64,000 nucleotides of DNA from Diphasiastrum complanatum (GCA_029204225.1 CM055097.1:71345952-71409951); one strand, 5' to 3'. Shown: positions 9,640 through 22,100, numbered from the stretch's first letter. Made by a program: numbers and translations. Notes: generated by a model not told the origin, from the sequence alone.

Positions 9640-12163
9640 GAACATCTTTTAAAAAAATCATGTTGCAATTCACATGCAAAAAAACAAAGTTTTCAATTCA
9701 TATGCAAAAAAACAGACTTTGCTAGATAAAAATTCCAACTAAGAAAGATCACTAGCTCGGAGCAGCTACTAGTCAAATCTTTGCTTAACACAATTCTATA
9801 AACATAAACATTTTCAATCAACGTTCTGAGATGGAGTATATTGTAGAAGGATTCATGAAAGTTTGTAGCAATCACATTTCAAAAGTGTGATTATTGACCC
9901 ATTCTTCATCTCTTGTGTATCCCACACAGTTCGTTCAATGCAAGTTCGCTATCTTGCCCAATGGCTTCCAACTGGCACCACCTTGCACTTCCATCACCTG
10001 TAATATGTGTGTACCTCCAAGCTAGCCCATATTTCCTTCCGAACGAGAAATTTCCAAGCTACAGATGTGTGTGTCAATGCAACTATCATCTGATTCGACA
10101 TTGTCACTGCCGATCATATCTGTGAGAGCGTTCCTCCAAAATGCCACCTGACGTTGGTTGGTTCATACCCCAAGAGTTGAAACTGATCACAAGAATTTTA
10201 CACCTGTGACCGGCATACCATGCCTATCTCTCACCTGTGATTGCTTGCCCTCTCAAAATTGTCGCCAATGATGAGTAGTCACGTCACCAAACTACACTTC
10301 CGTCGCCAAAATTAGCTTTCTCCACACAATTCTGCTATCATCCGCCCCCATACCACATTTACCGCTTCCAAACACCCTGTTACCCTGTCAGAAGAAAGTA
10401 ATAATGATTTAGAAGTGATAATGCCTTATTGTACCGCCTTGTAGTAGGTTTCACCAACCAAAAATAACCCCAAATTTGGCCCCACGGTACCCAAACGGCG
10501 AATGTAGCCCATCACTAGGTCACCCGCACTCCGCTCTATGAAATGGTGATGAAAACTCCCCAAAACACATTTCTCCCTGCTCTGTGACATCCCTCTGTCT
10601 GCTAGCTCTGAGCAGCCAGTTTCAGAAGTCATTTTGGCCCAAGGATGGCCAAAATAGGTGCCTTCTATCCAAGGATAGGCCCTTCCAAAGAATTAGCTTG
10701 CATTCTGGACTACAACTTCAAACTGAAGTTTCTTAATGAAGAACTAGTGACTTTAAATGTCGGGTCCCTTCAATGGATTTCACATTGAGATTTTTTATGA
10801 AGTTGCCATGCATACGGCCCTTCAACTCCCTTCAAACTAATCCAATGGTTATCCTCCCATCCTGTGGTCCAACTTCCTCCCCGAGAAATGCATCTGGACC
10901 ATCAAGGGTTAATCCATCCGATCCGACGAACACCATGCCATCTGCTCGTTGAGACACTTACTTTCAGCTGCTAGGCACCTCCCAAACGCTACGCTATGGC
11001 CTAGATGAGGGTGCGCGAGGCCCTGCTCGCGGCCTTTCTCTCTCTTCTTCTGAAGGTTTCCAAGCTCCCTTGGCTATGGCAGAAGGGTTTTTCGCTTGAA
11101 GAAAAAATAGATCTATCTCACTTGTTGTCATGCGGCTGTCTATGGCCTCTGGAAACAAACTTCCTTGTCCTAGGGTGCCCCTCTACAACCACTCACAGCA
11201 AATAAAACAACTATGTTCAAAGAGAGATCCATGGTCTTACACTCAAAAACCCTATCTCATGGGAAGAAGAAGCTTTCTTGGACTATACTCAGTCTTATAC
11301 TGAGATTTTTCTTATAGCCTCCTACCTGGATGTGGTCGCCCTACGTCTAGCTTAGTGAGGCAATTTACAGCATGTTAATTGGTGCGATATTGCTTTCGAA
11401 CAGCCTGCTTTTCTGAGAAAACCACCAACACCCCACAAAGCCAGAAATTTTTGAAATCTCATTGATTTCCACCCAAATTGCTCTTATAAATTGCCATGGT
11501 TCTCCATCACTGCTCTTTACATTCCCATGCAAGACCCGTTGCACCAAATGGTTATTCACACAGTAAATTATTAGGCCATCACCGATAGTTTCCCCTAAAC
11601 CACCAAAACTGCAAGATTTTTCATGAATTCTCTTCCCCAAAGCTCCGATCGAAGGAACTTTGTTGTCTCTTGCTCTTCTGGTTGATGCATGATATACTAG
11701 GAAGAAGTGTAATGCTAGTAAGCAAAAAGACGGAAATACAAAATACGAGTCCGCCTATGTGCGAGACAATTATGCATAGGATCTGTAGATCCACAAGTCC
11801 GCTAGTAAGCGAGACATGAATTCGTGAGAGAACTGTATTTCTCTCAAGCCAACGCACTGTGTGGATCTGCATGCAGTGCTTGAAGAATCAAAAAAATCAA
11901 TAGATGATTTTTGTAGCCGTTGTGCACATATCACTCTTATCTTGTCTGATCTTGAATGAAAATTAGTCTACTGTTATTCGTGTGTCTGATTCACTTGTTC
12001 ATTTAATTCCACACCTTGGTTTGAATTTTGTTGAATGTTGTGTTAATCTAAATCGTAGATCAGCAGTGTCTGTCTACATTCTGGAGGACTGCAGGAATGA
12101 TACAGCTGGCAGTGATCAGCAATCATATCTGAAATCCATCCGAATTGCTGTGTTTCTCATCAG
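9640..12163. other. No clear gene; right end probably 5' LTR of copia A
   Basis: No frame here carries a recognisable motif. The text up to 12162 ends in CA one base before a tRNA-type PBS, so its right part should be the 5' LTR of copia element A. The left LTR edge could not be placed, because no matching 3' LTR is evident after 15.4 kb. Minus-strand frames at 11365-11640 and 11621-11872 lie within this putative LTR zone and are probably fortuitous. Confidence 0.4.
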
Positions 12164-12176
12164 TGGTATCAGAGTC
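12164..12176 (+). promoter_or_regulatory. Primer-binding site of copia A
   Basis: TGGTATCAGAGTC matches the plant copia primer-binding site complementary to initiator tRNA-Met, with one change from the common TGGTATCAGAGC. It lies 110 bases before the gag ATG. Confidence 0.85.
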
Positions 12177-12273
12177 TACCTTGTCATAATCCGACATAGC
12201 CAAAGACTATCAGATCCAAGAGGCCAAGCATTCAAACAAACAACCATCAACAAGAGAACACACTTCATAAGCA

Positions 12274-13162
12274 ATGGCTTCAATCAGCAGCATACAAAGC
12301 AAGACCTGTACAGTTCTGGATTCTTCAGGATCTGACTTTCTAGCTTGGAAAGTTAAGACATCATTGATACTCAAGGGTGAAGGTTTATTCCCCTGGGTGG
12401 ATGGCACAGAGGAGATGCCTACAACATCAAACAAAGAGCTACGCGAGTGGAGGGAGAAAAATGACAAGGCAGTAGCCTTGCTATCATCTTTCATCGAAGA
12501 TAGTCTCACACTTGACCTGGCTACACTCTCCAAAGCTAAGGAGATGTGGGATACACTGCTCACGATATTTCAAATGAGATCAAGAAGTCAAATAATGATG
12601 TTGGAAGATCAACTGACAAATCTACAGTGGGATGGGAAAGACCTCACTTCTTTTGTAAGGAAGATGAAGGACCTATTTCTATCACTACATAACTCTGTAG
12701 CAGAGAATGCAGTGTCAGATGAGAAGCAGCTCACTTACCTATTGAGAGTCTTACCCAGATCTTTTCGGACAACCAGAACCCTGCTCGCGAAAGATCCTAC
12801 AATGACCCTCGAAAAGGCGATTGTCGAGATTCGAGAGGAAGTCGAAGACACCTTGATCACAAGGATGGTTCTAACCAAGCCCTCTATGGCAACAAAGAAA
12901 AATCCAAGAAACAATTTAAGCCTAAGAGGGAGTCGAATCAAAGGCAGGATCGTGATCAGCAAGCAGAGGAGACCAACAAAGGCAACTGGAAGAGCAAAGG
13001 GAGGTCGAAACAGCAAGGTGGAGAAAATAAGACTTGCGTGAGATGCAAAAGAGATGGGCACACAGTTGATACGTGCGCTGGCTCAATCCAAAAATTGAGT
13101 GTATCCACTGCCACAAGAAGGGTCATGCAGCCATCGATTGTCGCCTGACCCAAAAAACAAAT
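12274..13162 (+). pseudogene. Copia A gag with two zinc knuckles, frameshifted
   Basis: From the ATG at 12274 a 255-codon frame matches a plant copia gag. It has a WxxK segment near the start (FLAWKVKTSLIL), then AKEMWDTLLTIF, LTYLLRVLPRSFR, and a basic tail. The frame then stops at 13039. Nucleocapsid motifs continue in other frames: CVRCKRDGHTVDTC near 13040 and CIHCHKKGHAAIDC near 13100, both CX2CX4HX4C zinc knuckles. At least one frameshift therefore separates capsid from nucleocapsid, making this copy non-functional. In the family, gag forms the cytoplasmic virus-like particle in which reverse transcription occurs. Confidence 0.85.
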
Positions 13163-13261
13163 CAGCACAGAACAGACAAGAGGACAGTAACAGTTCATCC
13201 TATGTCGAGGAGCCTGAGAGCTCAAAACTGGGAGAAGAGAGATCAAACAGAAATTGTTTGA

Positions 13262-14728
13262 CCGCCTATATTTGTGCAGATATGTGTGCAGCATCAACGT
13301 CTGACACACATCAGGTGATCTTAGATTCAGGAGCCACTTCACACTTCATGACATCAAGATGAATCATGTCTGATTTCAGAAGTGCAGATCCTTCAAGATT
13401 CATTGTTCTTGGAGATGGATCCAAACATCAAGTGAATGGTATTGGTTCATTGTGGCTCAACACCAATGGCAGAGACAGACGACTCGAAGACATTATGTTC
13501 GTGCCTACACTCCAGCAAGAGTTGCTTTCTGTGGCAAGGATAGCTAATGCAAGGATGTGTGTGACGTTTTCTGACGAAGCATGCAACGTAGTTGACGCCA
13601 GTACCAGTACCTCGATCACTCAAGACAGAAGAAAAGGTAATCTAGAGTCACTTGAAGGTACGCCTGCCTGTAAATCAGGTGCATCAGACTCATGATGATT
13701 CGCCAAACACTCTGTGGCACAAGAGACTATGCCACATGAACTTAATGGCAATTTACCAAGCAAGCCATCATGGAGCAATAACAGGGGTCACCATCTCAAA
13801 TGCAACCAGTTCAACCACCTGTGATGCATGTCTGAAGGGTAAGATGTCACGCACTCCATTTGTTAAAGACTCCTACAGAACGACCAAGATTCTAGAGTTA
13901 GTGCATTCTGACATATGTGGGCCTTTCAATGTGATCTCAGTAGGAGGCTCAAAATATTACATAACCTTCATTGATGATTATAGTAAATTTGCCAGAGTGT
14001 ACTTCATTCAGAATAAATCAGAAGCACTTGATAAATTCACAAAATATGTGAATTGGACAGAGAGATGCACAAGCAACAAAGTGAAACAGATCAGGACAGA
14101 TCAAGGTGGCGAATACATCTCGAATTGCTTCACTGACTTCTGCAATGATCGTGGCATCATTCATAGAAGGACTGCAGCCTACACTCCGTAGCACAACGAT
14201 GTTTCAAAGAGGAAGAATAGGACCTTGATAGAAGCTGTCAAATGCATGATGGCCTACTCGAAGGCTTTAAGGGGATTGTGGGCTGAAGCAGTAGCTACAG
14301 CTGCATACATCCAGAATAGGACAGGGAAGTCTGGTGTCCCTCACATGACACCACACGAATTATGGTGGGGTAGAAAGCCCAACCTGTCTCACATCAGAAT
14401 TTTTGGCTGTGCAGCTTATGCACATATTCTTGATAAGCTTCGAAAGAAGCTTGATGAAAAAGCTGAACAGGGATTTCTGGTAGGTTATGACAATAATTCG
14501 TCATACTACAGAGTCTACATGCCAGACACGAACACTGTGAAGACAGTGAGAGATGTCAGATTTGATGAGAGCAGGATCATGTCCAATGGTGATCCTGTCA
14601 ACTATGAGGCTCTGGAAAGACAGTACTATGATTTGCCACCAGTGACAGAGGGAGCAGGAGACGAACACGAAAACGAAGATTTTCAAGTCGCAGGACCAAG
14701 TATGGACGTTGCAGCCATTACCACATAA
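13262..14728 (+). pseudogene. Copia A protease and integrase, disrupted
   Basis: The aspartic protease active site is visible as ILDSGATSHF near 13320, followed by the usual FVPTLQQELLSV segment. After a stop at 13360 and a frameshift near 13650 come the GAG_pre-integrase motif (LWHKRLCHMN) and the integrase core, with the first two catalytic Asp residues in HSDICGP and IRTDQGGEY. The third catalytic position is lost: the conserved 'QQNGVAERKNR' block reads stop-HNDVSKRKNR (TAG at 14189-14191), so Gln became a stop and the catalytic Glu became Lys. The frame then resumes (14225-14728) with the typical FGCAAYAHI and QGFLVGYD motifs that lead to RT. Confidence 0.88.
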
Positions 14729-15408
14729 GCGCAAGATTGTCAAATGCAAATGGGTTTTCAAGCTCAAGTATGGACCAGATGGGAATGTCTCGAAATACAA
14801 GGCAAGACTAGTAGCGAAGGGATTTTCTCAGAGATATGGTATTGACTACTCTGAAACCTTCTCTCCTGTCATCAAACATTCGTCCCTATGTCTGTTATTT
14901 GCAGATGCAACTGCTTATGACCTCGTGATCCACATTTGAATGAGAAGACAGCCTTCTTGCATGGTTAGACCAAGGATACGTCTCGAATTCATTTCCTAAT
15001 TATGCATGCAGAATGCATAGAAGTATCTACGATATGAAACAGTCAATTCGACAATGGTACAAAAAGAAGGATCAAGCTCTGAAATCATTGGGATTCAAGC
15101 CACTGATGGTTGATTCCAATGTGTATGTGAGAATTACAGACGGGAAGATCATTATTGTGGCTGTATATGTGGACGACACTCTGATACTCTGCAAGAGTGA
15201 AAAGCTGATTGCTGAAGTGAAAAAAGACATCTCGAAACATTTCGAGATTGTGGATCTGGAAGAAGCCAAGTGTTACCTTGGCTTGCAAATTGAAAGGGAC
15301 TATGAGGGAAGTAAGTTGTACCTTCACCAGTCCAGATACACCCAGAAAATCCTAGAGGATTTTGGGATGCTGAATTGCAAAGGAGCGAATACTCCAATGC
15401 TCACATGA
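14709..15408 (+). pseudogene. Copia A reverse transcriptase, internally deleted
   Basis: The N-terminal RT motifs are clear ([38 protein letters not shown]), but the frame stops at 14937. The segment that normally follows (the VKTAFLNG region) is replaced by non-matching sequence. RT resumes at about 15013 with YDMKQSIRQWY and the catalytic VYVDD at 15162-15176, then LGLQIERD and HQSRYTQKILEDFGM. It ends at 15408 just before the RNase H domain, and neither RNase H nor a 3' LTR is evident. This copy is dead and 3'-truncated. Confidence 0.88.
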
Positions 15409-17590
15409 ACGGTGCTGACAAACGAGTCTTGTTATTGATCATATCTGCGAGGGTTGCTATATGAGGGTTGGCTATGCAAGAGTTCTTTCTATCGTATTGC
15501 AAACAAAAACTCTGATTTCTGAAGATCTACTAGGAAGTAACTTTCGCACTCTTCACTGGAGCTGGATCTGGCCTGGCTCTGTACAATGTGGCGAAGGTTA
15601 ACTCTCGTAGATCTGGAAGTTGTTGATGTCTGATGATGTTTTTGACCACTTTTTAGCTTATAGATCCATCAATACTTCGAACTAACTCTCACAAACTGAA
15701 TCACTGACCTTCTGAAAACAATGGAACAGTCAGCGAGAGTTACTTGTGCGAGGGTTCTTTATTTTTGTTGATTTTCCTCTTTTTTTGGCACTAAAACCCA
15801 CTTTACAACTTACTGGGACAAACTTAGCTTTCACAGACTGGTCTGTTAGCTTATCTCAGTAAGATGTAGCTATAGGAGGTCAGGCGAGAAGTAGTTGCCA
15901 CAAAAAAATGAAAAAAATAATGTTTGCGAGGGTTCTACCTTTGATTTTGCTCTTCTGGATCTTGGGAACTCTCGCAGAAGGTGTTAAACTGAAAAGTAGC
16001 TCTCGTAGATTCATTTGTGAGCTTGTCTCTGTGAGAACTAGCTACAGGAGGTCAGGCGAGAGTTTGTGAGCAGTTCTGCAAAAAAATTTGGTTTTACAAG
16101 GTTTTTTGAATTTTTATGGTTTTTTTTCTGTTTTTTTTCAAAATCTGCTCCCTTTGGGCCAAACAAAGATTACAATGAGTATTATATTGCATTGATAAAC
16201 CCGATGTACTAAAAGTACATGACTCCCCCCCCTACTTAAACATTTTTGTCCTAAAAAATAAGGACGCTTGTTTGATCAGCTTGATCACCTCGATTAGGTA
16301 GTCTTGATTGAGGATGTCATGTTCAGCAACTTGTTGCATCATTATAGATCCAAGATTGTTGAATTAAATCTATTTGTTAGCTTCAGTCTACAACTTATAT
16401 TCCCATGAAAAAAAAAATGATGGTTGAAAAAGAGATTGATGAAATACCATATTGCTTTTTGGCAACCAATTTGCATGGAATGGACAAAGAGTATCACCAC
16501 AATATCCTCTTTTGTCTGTTTTTTTCGACATAAAAACATTTTGTATGATCTATCCAATTCTCTTGGATTCATGTTTTTTCCTTGCATTTAGTTCTTAGAG
16601 CCGAAAATTATTTCATGTTGGTAAATGACCACTCTACTGTTCAATCCGAATGCTTTTATAATAAGCATCAGTTTGGTGTTTGGGATATTGAGATCTCAAA
16701 AAAGTATTAACCGTGATCAAAACCCAGTATAAAAGTTATTGATTCTGAGTCGATCATCTCTGAAAATGAAAAATGACATTTTGAATGATCATTCATTTCT
16801 AATAAACTGGAGTAGAGAAGATGTTTGTGTAGAGTGTAGCGAATAGATGGTGAGCTGCCCTCCGCCTATCAAGAAAGGTTAGAACACAATGATAGGTAAT
16901 CTAACTTAGATTAGTTGCCTATACAAGACTAACTCTAAGTCTAAACTAGCACTAACCACATACTCATCATTGATAGAGCAATAGTGGTGGTGTGGCATAC
17001 ACTCACCCCACCGCTACGAGTACATTTACTTTAGATGTTATTTATGATTAGGACATGTTGGTATTTATGTTTAATGTAAGAATTGTTTGATATTTGTATC
17101 ATGAGAGGTAAATTTTGCAATTAGTTATTGATAATATTTTTCAAGGAGACCAAAACTTTTTATTATTTGCAACTACTACAAATATTAAAACCCTACCATA
17201 ATCTACTTGCAATGCAAAGTAGTCATCGTACTTGAATTACAAAGCATTCTATGTGGCATTCCAAGAATCCTATAAAGACCAATTATTGTGAAGTCCAGTA
17301 TTTAATGTGAAATTGTTTCATATGAGTCTATTTTCTTTAGGATAAGAATGGATGATGTTTTTCATAGGCTACTACTTTATACTACTACACAACTTGCCCC
17401 CCACATTTACATATTGCATTTTACTACAAGGTTGCAAGTCTTCATTTTACTCCTTACTGGCAGAATGTCTTGCTCATTCCATAATAAGTAAGGGATGTAA
17501 TCAAAAGAAAATAAAGGTCATTGATTGTAATTCTGAAATCAGACAATATATTTATGAATGTCTTATGTGAATCCTGTCATGTCCCTACCC
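15409..17590. other. No gene; T-rich leader-like DNA then AT-rich DNA
   Basis: The first 750 bases resemble in style the leader at 3.2-4.1 kb: recurrent gcgaaggtt and gcgagggtt motifs, a repeated 'caggaggtcaggcgag' phrase (near 15874 and 16045), and T-runs near 16095-16140. It is probably part of a related element. From 16200 to 17590 no gene or repeat could be supported. Frames at 16342-16587 and 17352-17570 lack motifs. Confidence 0.35.
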
Positions 17591-17599
17591 ATTTGCACA

Positions 17600-17850
17600 C
17601 ATGAATCAAAGTCAGAGTTTTTTTAGGGAAAGAGAGAGAAGGTATCACAATGTTTCATTTGTTACACATTTGTAAATAAAAAACTATTTACATTATATTC
17701 AATATTGGATTTTGCATTCATGCATTTATATATGAGAACTATGGCCATTGTGGCAAGGCCTTTGTGGTATTCAATAACTTTCTTGTTGGGCTAATTCACA
17801 GGAAGATCAATGCATTCTGGTTGGGCTAATTCACAGAGACATCAATCAAA
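17600..17850 (-). repeat. Duplicated UGT 3' flank
   Basis: This DNA is similar to about 5900-6130 next to the intact UGT, so the duplication extended past the coding sequence. It also holds a short local direct repeat: ttgggctaattcacag occurs near 17787 and again near 17821. Confidence 0.6.
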
Positions 17851-18775
17851 GAAAAGTAGTTGTTGCTGCTTGAATAAAAGCATGCAAGGCAGTGTAAGAG
17901 GAGCCACCTGCCAAGACCTTGCTGCCTCTTCCTTCACTGCTCTAGCTCTCCACCTCACAGCTCGTCCTTCCTTTCCTTGCATCAGCTCCCTCACTGCTCC
18001 TTCTATAGCCCCACTCTCTGCGATACCGTCTGCTCCCCTGTGCAGCTTCACTCCCACCTTTAACTGCTCTGTCACCATCCAGCTGTTCAGGTATTGGTCT
18101 GCTTATTGAGGCAGTGGCAGCACTGGCACTGCGCTGCAGATGCTCTCTAGGATGGAGTTCCAACCGCAGTGGGTCAGGAAGCCACCTGTAGAGGGGTGAG
18201 AGAGTATGAGCAACTGGGGAGCCCAGGTAGAGATGATCAGGCCACGGCTATGGGTTCGAGAAAGGAAACTTTCTGGAAGTTCAGTGGCTTCTGTAGCAGA
18301 TCGCGGCAGTCTTAAAATCCAAAGGAATGCTTGCTGGCAGGCGTCCAAAGCTTTGGCTAACTCTTGGATCTGACGAGCGCTCAGAATAGCTACGCTACCG
18401 AATGAGATGTATAAAACTGAAGAGGTTGCTTGCGCATCCAACCACTGCAGGTACTCACTATCTGTCTCTGAAAATGCTTTCTGATCAGCGAATCCGCCCC
18501 TGAAGAACTTGGAAGGAAGTATTGGCCCTAATGGATAGATTGGTACGTTATTTGGGTTGATCGCTCCAGTTCTTGCTGCATCTAGGGCTTGTCCTTCGAT
18601 TTCATAGACATAATTGACAATTATTCCAGATGATTCGTGAAGCTTAAGCAGATTCCGGAATACAAACTCCCTCACTTCATTCGGGGCGCTCTGCCGCATG
18701 TCACAGCTATTCAAAGGCGGTAGTCCAGGATATTCCCACACTATGCCTTGTTCAAGGATCATGAATATGCCATTT
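17842..18775 (-). pseudogene. UDP-glycosyltransferase pseudogene, paralogue of the 6.1-kb UGT
   Basis: The frame aligns closely with the C-terminal two thirds of the intact UGT from PGLPPL onward and retains most of the PSPG box (WAPQLLILSHPSTGGFLTHC). It cannot encode an enzyme. The N-terminal third with the catalytic His and Asp is missing: homology stops near 18775, where unrelated DNA begins. A five-residue block (LPGDW in the intact gene) is deleted. The Phe codon near the end of the PSPG box is an in-frame TAA at 18105-18107. A small deletion after AARS shifts the last 20 codons. It has the same orientation as the intact gene about 11 kb away, with copia A between, consistent with a tandem duplication later split by insertions. 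Confidence 0.93.
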
Positions 18776-18977
18776 TGGGAACCTTCGCCGAGCACCTTAA
18801 CCTTATTATAAACCTTTGTCGACTGCTAGATGATCTGAAAATGTTCAAATTAGATTGTCCATAGGTTTAGATTGTGAAAAAATACATTTATGATAGGAAT
18901 TGAGCGAAGGACCCTCCTGGGCGAAGGTTCATCCTTCGCCAGCCCTGGAAAACGTTTGCCTGATAAGTTCAGATTCC

Positions 18978-20628
18978 TAGAAACCTTCGCCGAGATTTTT
19001 ATAGCCTATTTTCACAGTATTGTACATGCCTGCAAATTTTTGTTCAGAACTGACTTCATCCTCGAAACCCTCAGGCACAGTGGCATTGAACTACTTCGGT
19101 GATTTCACAGCTTTGTCGACCCGAAGTGCAGCTGGGCTATCTTCAGTGTGAGGTTGTTGGCTTACATCTTCAACACCGACAGTAGTGTCATGGATCTGTT
19201 CGAATCCTCTTCCAGGGGATTGGAGGTCAAAGCGCGCAAGGCTCTAGGGCATTTCAAACATTTCGGTGGCCCCAAGGGGGTCGGAATCATCGAACATATC
19301 CATGAAAAACTACGTGTTTGGTGAAGTAGCTTCGGTGTGCGGAGGTGAGGCGGCTTGGGCAGCTGTGATGGGAATGGTAGCCCCAATGATCACAGACTGT
19401 CCCTGTGTGAAAGCAGAGGTGAGGGAAGCATCAGAGGCGGGGGGAATAGGAAGTTCAGTACAAACAGTAGTAGGGGGTGGAAGCGCAGCTGACGATGTAT
19501 GCCTAGTGCGACGTCGTGATGTGGAAGGCGAGTCAGGAATGACGATCTCGCTGCGTGGAGAACGACGAGTATGGGAACTCGAGGCCTGGTGAGACGACTC
19601 GGCTAGTGCTTCTTCATAGACCGAAAGCACAGAATCCAGGTGGAAGACATGAATTTTGTTTTCCAGGTGAGAAGCGGCTAGAAGAGACAGTAAAGAGCCA
19701 GCAGTGAACTGCTGCCTAGTATTGCCCTTAATAGCTCGTTTGAGCTCACTAGAAACAGTCTTGAACCAGTTATATGGTTCAAGAGGGGCTTTGGCCAACT
19801 TAGTATAGGAGTCAACTATCCTATGGAGGATATGTGAAGTGATGCGGTCTTTTATGAGGTTGCCAACCATCAGGAAGCTGTTCAGTAGCTAAGTAGCAGC
19901 ATGTATGATAGGCTCAGTGACGACTTCAAGGAGGTATCCGTCGTTGGTCCAGTGCAGGTCATTGGTGAGGTCAATGTAAGGCTTGATGGCATGTTTGGCC
20001 TGCTTGTGATTGGGTGAGGCCTGTGTACCGGACGCTATACCTATGGCTGCAAGGGCGGCCTCAGTGACGTGCACCTTGTGTGTTGCTCCCTGAAAAGCAA
20101 TATAAAATCTGGATTTCTCTTCCTTCCACGTATTGTAGGCAAGAGTGATGAAATCCATGTTGATTCTGCCAGAAAAGGCTCTCTCGTGAATACCCATTGC
20201 AGTGAGCAGAGGCTCCGCAAGGGTCATCCACTGAGTGACCATGCTTGTGCTAGGAAGGATCATGATGTCCATTGCAGATGGGACATCACGATATATAGTA
20301 TAACGCGGAGACTGGGAAGTATCAGTAGAAGACATGATGATCAGAAATGAAACGTAAGATGCGTGAAAGTATATCAGAAAGCAGTTCAGGAAGTTTGGAA
20401 GGCTTTGGTTGTAGGAAAAATTTGCAAGAGCTTTGCTAGCACAAGTGAGGAATGAATCGAATTCAGCCAACTTATAGGTGAATTTGGTGGGTCCATTACA
20501 CTGATGGGAGGCTCCTGGAATCACCTTCACATCATGGACAACCTCAAAGTGGATTGCCGGAGCCCATCGTTGTTTTCTGGATGAATGCCAACGGACTCCA
20601 GTCAACTGGTAGTCGCATTTGAAGACCT
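18978..20628 (-). pseudogene. Long unrecognised reading frame interrupted only by TAG
   Basis: One minus-strand frame runs from about 20628 to 18980. It is interrupted at 19889, 19310, 19244, 19091 and 18977, and every interruption is TAG; there is no TAA or TGA in the frame. An ATG at 20333-20335 is a likely start (MSSTDTSQSPRYTIYRDV). The N-terminal 230 residues look globular, with W- and aromatic-rich segments such as INMDFITLAYNTWKEEKSR. Next comes a helical region (YEEALAESSHQ) and then an S/T/P-rich low-complexity tail. I see no zinc knuckle, protease, RT or integrase motif. An eroded retrotransposon accessory or gag ORF is my best guess, but no family is recognised. Copia B DNA starts just upstream. 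Confidence 0.5.
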
Positions 20629-20639
20629 AAACACTTAGT

Positions 20640-21224
20640 ATAAATCAGCTGTTCATGCATCTCATTATCAAGTCTGAATCAACATTGTGAATTGTGAAAG
20701 AGTTGACTGTTATTACATGATGCTTCATGTGCTCTCATCAAGCAGATCGTTCACAATCCAAAAGTATTGTTGTTAGCTCTCTATCAAGCTTTTAAGCTTG
20801 AACTCTCTTGAGCATTGTAGCTCAGTATTTTAAAGATTTATTTTAGAGTTCTTATTGCGCTACTGCTTATCAAAAAAGTTACTTATTTCAAACTTATTCT
20901 TAGTTACTCAGAGACAGATTGCTATCTGTTATTGTCTTGCACTCATTAGCATCTGATCTTGTTTTTGTGAATCAATACTATTTCCTTATTGCGTTCAGTT
21001 TGTGTCAGAATGCATGAATTTCTATATTGCTTTTGTAACTGATAGAAATTGTCTGAGAATTCAATACTTTATGTTTGGCTATGTAATCACTTAGTATCTA
21101 GCAAAAGCTAGTTGCTAAAGATTGGACGTAATTTCCATCACTACTGCTTTGTTCAATTTTGATAGGCATAGTCATGCATTGGAAGTAGAAGTTTCCGCAT
21201 TCCATTACTCACTTATTTCCGACA
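20640..21224 (+). mobile_element. Probable 5' LTR of copia B
   Basis: The segment ends GACA directly before a tRNA-Met-type PBS at 21225, so its right part is the LTR end. The left edge is uncertain. It contains no coding motif. Confidence 0.4.
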
Positions 21225-21237
21225 TGGTATCAAAGCA
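21225..21237 (+). promoter_or_regulatory. Primer-binding site of copia B
   Basis: TGGTATCAAAGCA is a one-base variant of the plant copia PBS TGGTATCAGAGC and lies about 195 bases before the gag ATG. Confidence 0.75.
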
Positions 21238-21431
21238 TTGATTCTTCTTCAGGGCCTAACACTATTTTGATATCAAAGCAAAAAGCTCTAATACTTGATA
21301 TCTTTCATGATATCAAATTGATATCATATTCTACAGTTCCTTTCATCCTTTCAGTATCAGAGAATTGATTTCCTATTGTTGGCATCACTACATCTTAGTG
21401 TCATCGATACAATCGACGGACTAAGTTCCAG

Positions 21432-22100
21432 ATGGATTCTCAAAGTAAAGCCGGTCTTATCGCAGACAAGCTGAATGGATCCAATTACCATTTGTGGAAA
21501 TTTCAGATGAAGACTTTGCTAATCGCCAACGAGTTGTGGGATGTTGTTACATGTATCGAAGTGAAAACTGAAGACGACATAGAAGACTCAAAATGGAATC
21601 GAATGATGGTAAAGCTTTCGTGCTTATTATCCTCAATATATCAAATACTCAAATTGGCCACATAGCTGAAGCTAAAACTTCAAAAGAAGTTTGGGACATC
21701 CTGAGCTTAATATATGATGTGAGAGACGTAACTACTAAGTTACATTTTCGAAGGAAGTTCTTCACACTCAAGATGTCAAATGGTGATTCTCTTCAAAATC
21801 ATATTAACAAGTTTAAGAATCTCTTGCAACAGATGGTCGTTGTCGGATCAATCATAGACGATCAAGAGGCAATTATGACATTGCTTTCAAGCCTACCCTC
21901 TACATATGAGAACTAGGTGATAATCATCATGACACACTCATATTTAACTCTTACCAGAGTTATCACTATGTTGCTGCAAGAAGATAATCGAAGAAGTCAA
22001 GACACTTTGTCTACCTTTTCGCCTCATGCTCTATATGTCAACAAGGGCTCAAAACGACAGAAGCAGAAAAGCTCCAAGCAATCTGCATCCACCATATGAC
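21432..22100 (+). pseudogene. Copia B gag, frameshifted
   Basis: The ATG at 21432 opens a typical copia gag start (LNGSNYHLWKFQMKTLL). A frameshift near 21600 moves the reading to SKEVWDILSLIYD, LQNHINKFKNLLQQM and ALMTLLSSLPSTYEN-like text (21593-21916, ending in TAG). A third part follows to about 22100. No zinc knuckle is recognisable. The copy is inactive. Confidence 0.8.

Noticed and set aside
17352-17570. Small plus-strand frame before the UGT pseudogene
   Set aside because: No motif, no promoter or splice context, and it lies in AT-rich DNA next to the duplicated flank.
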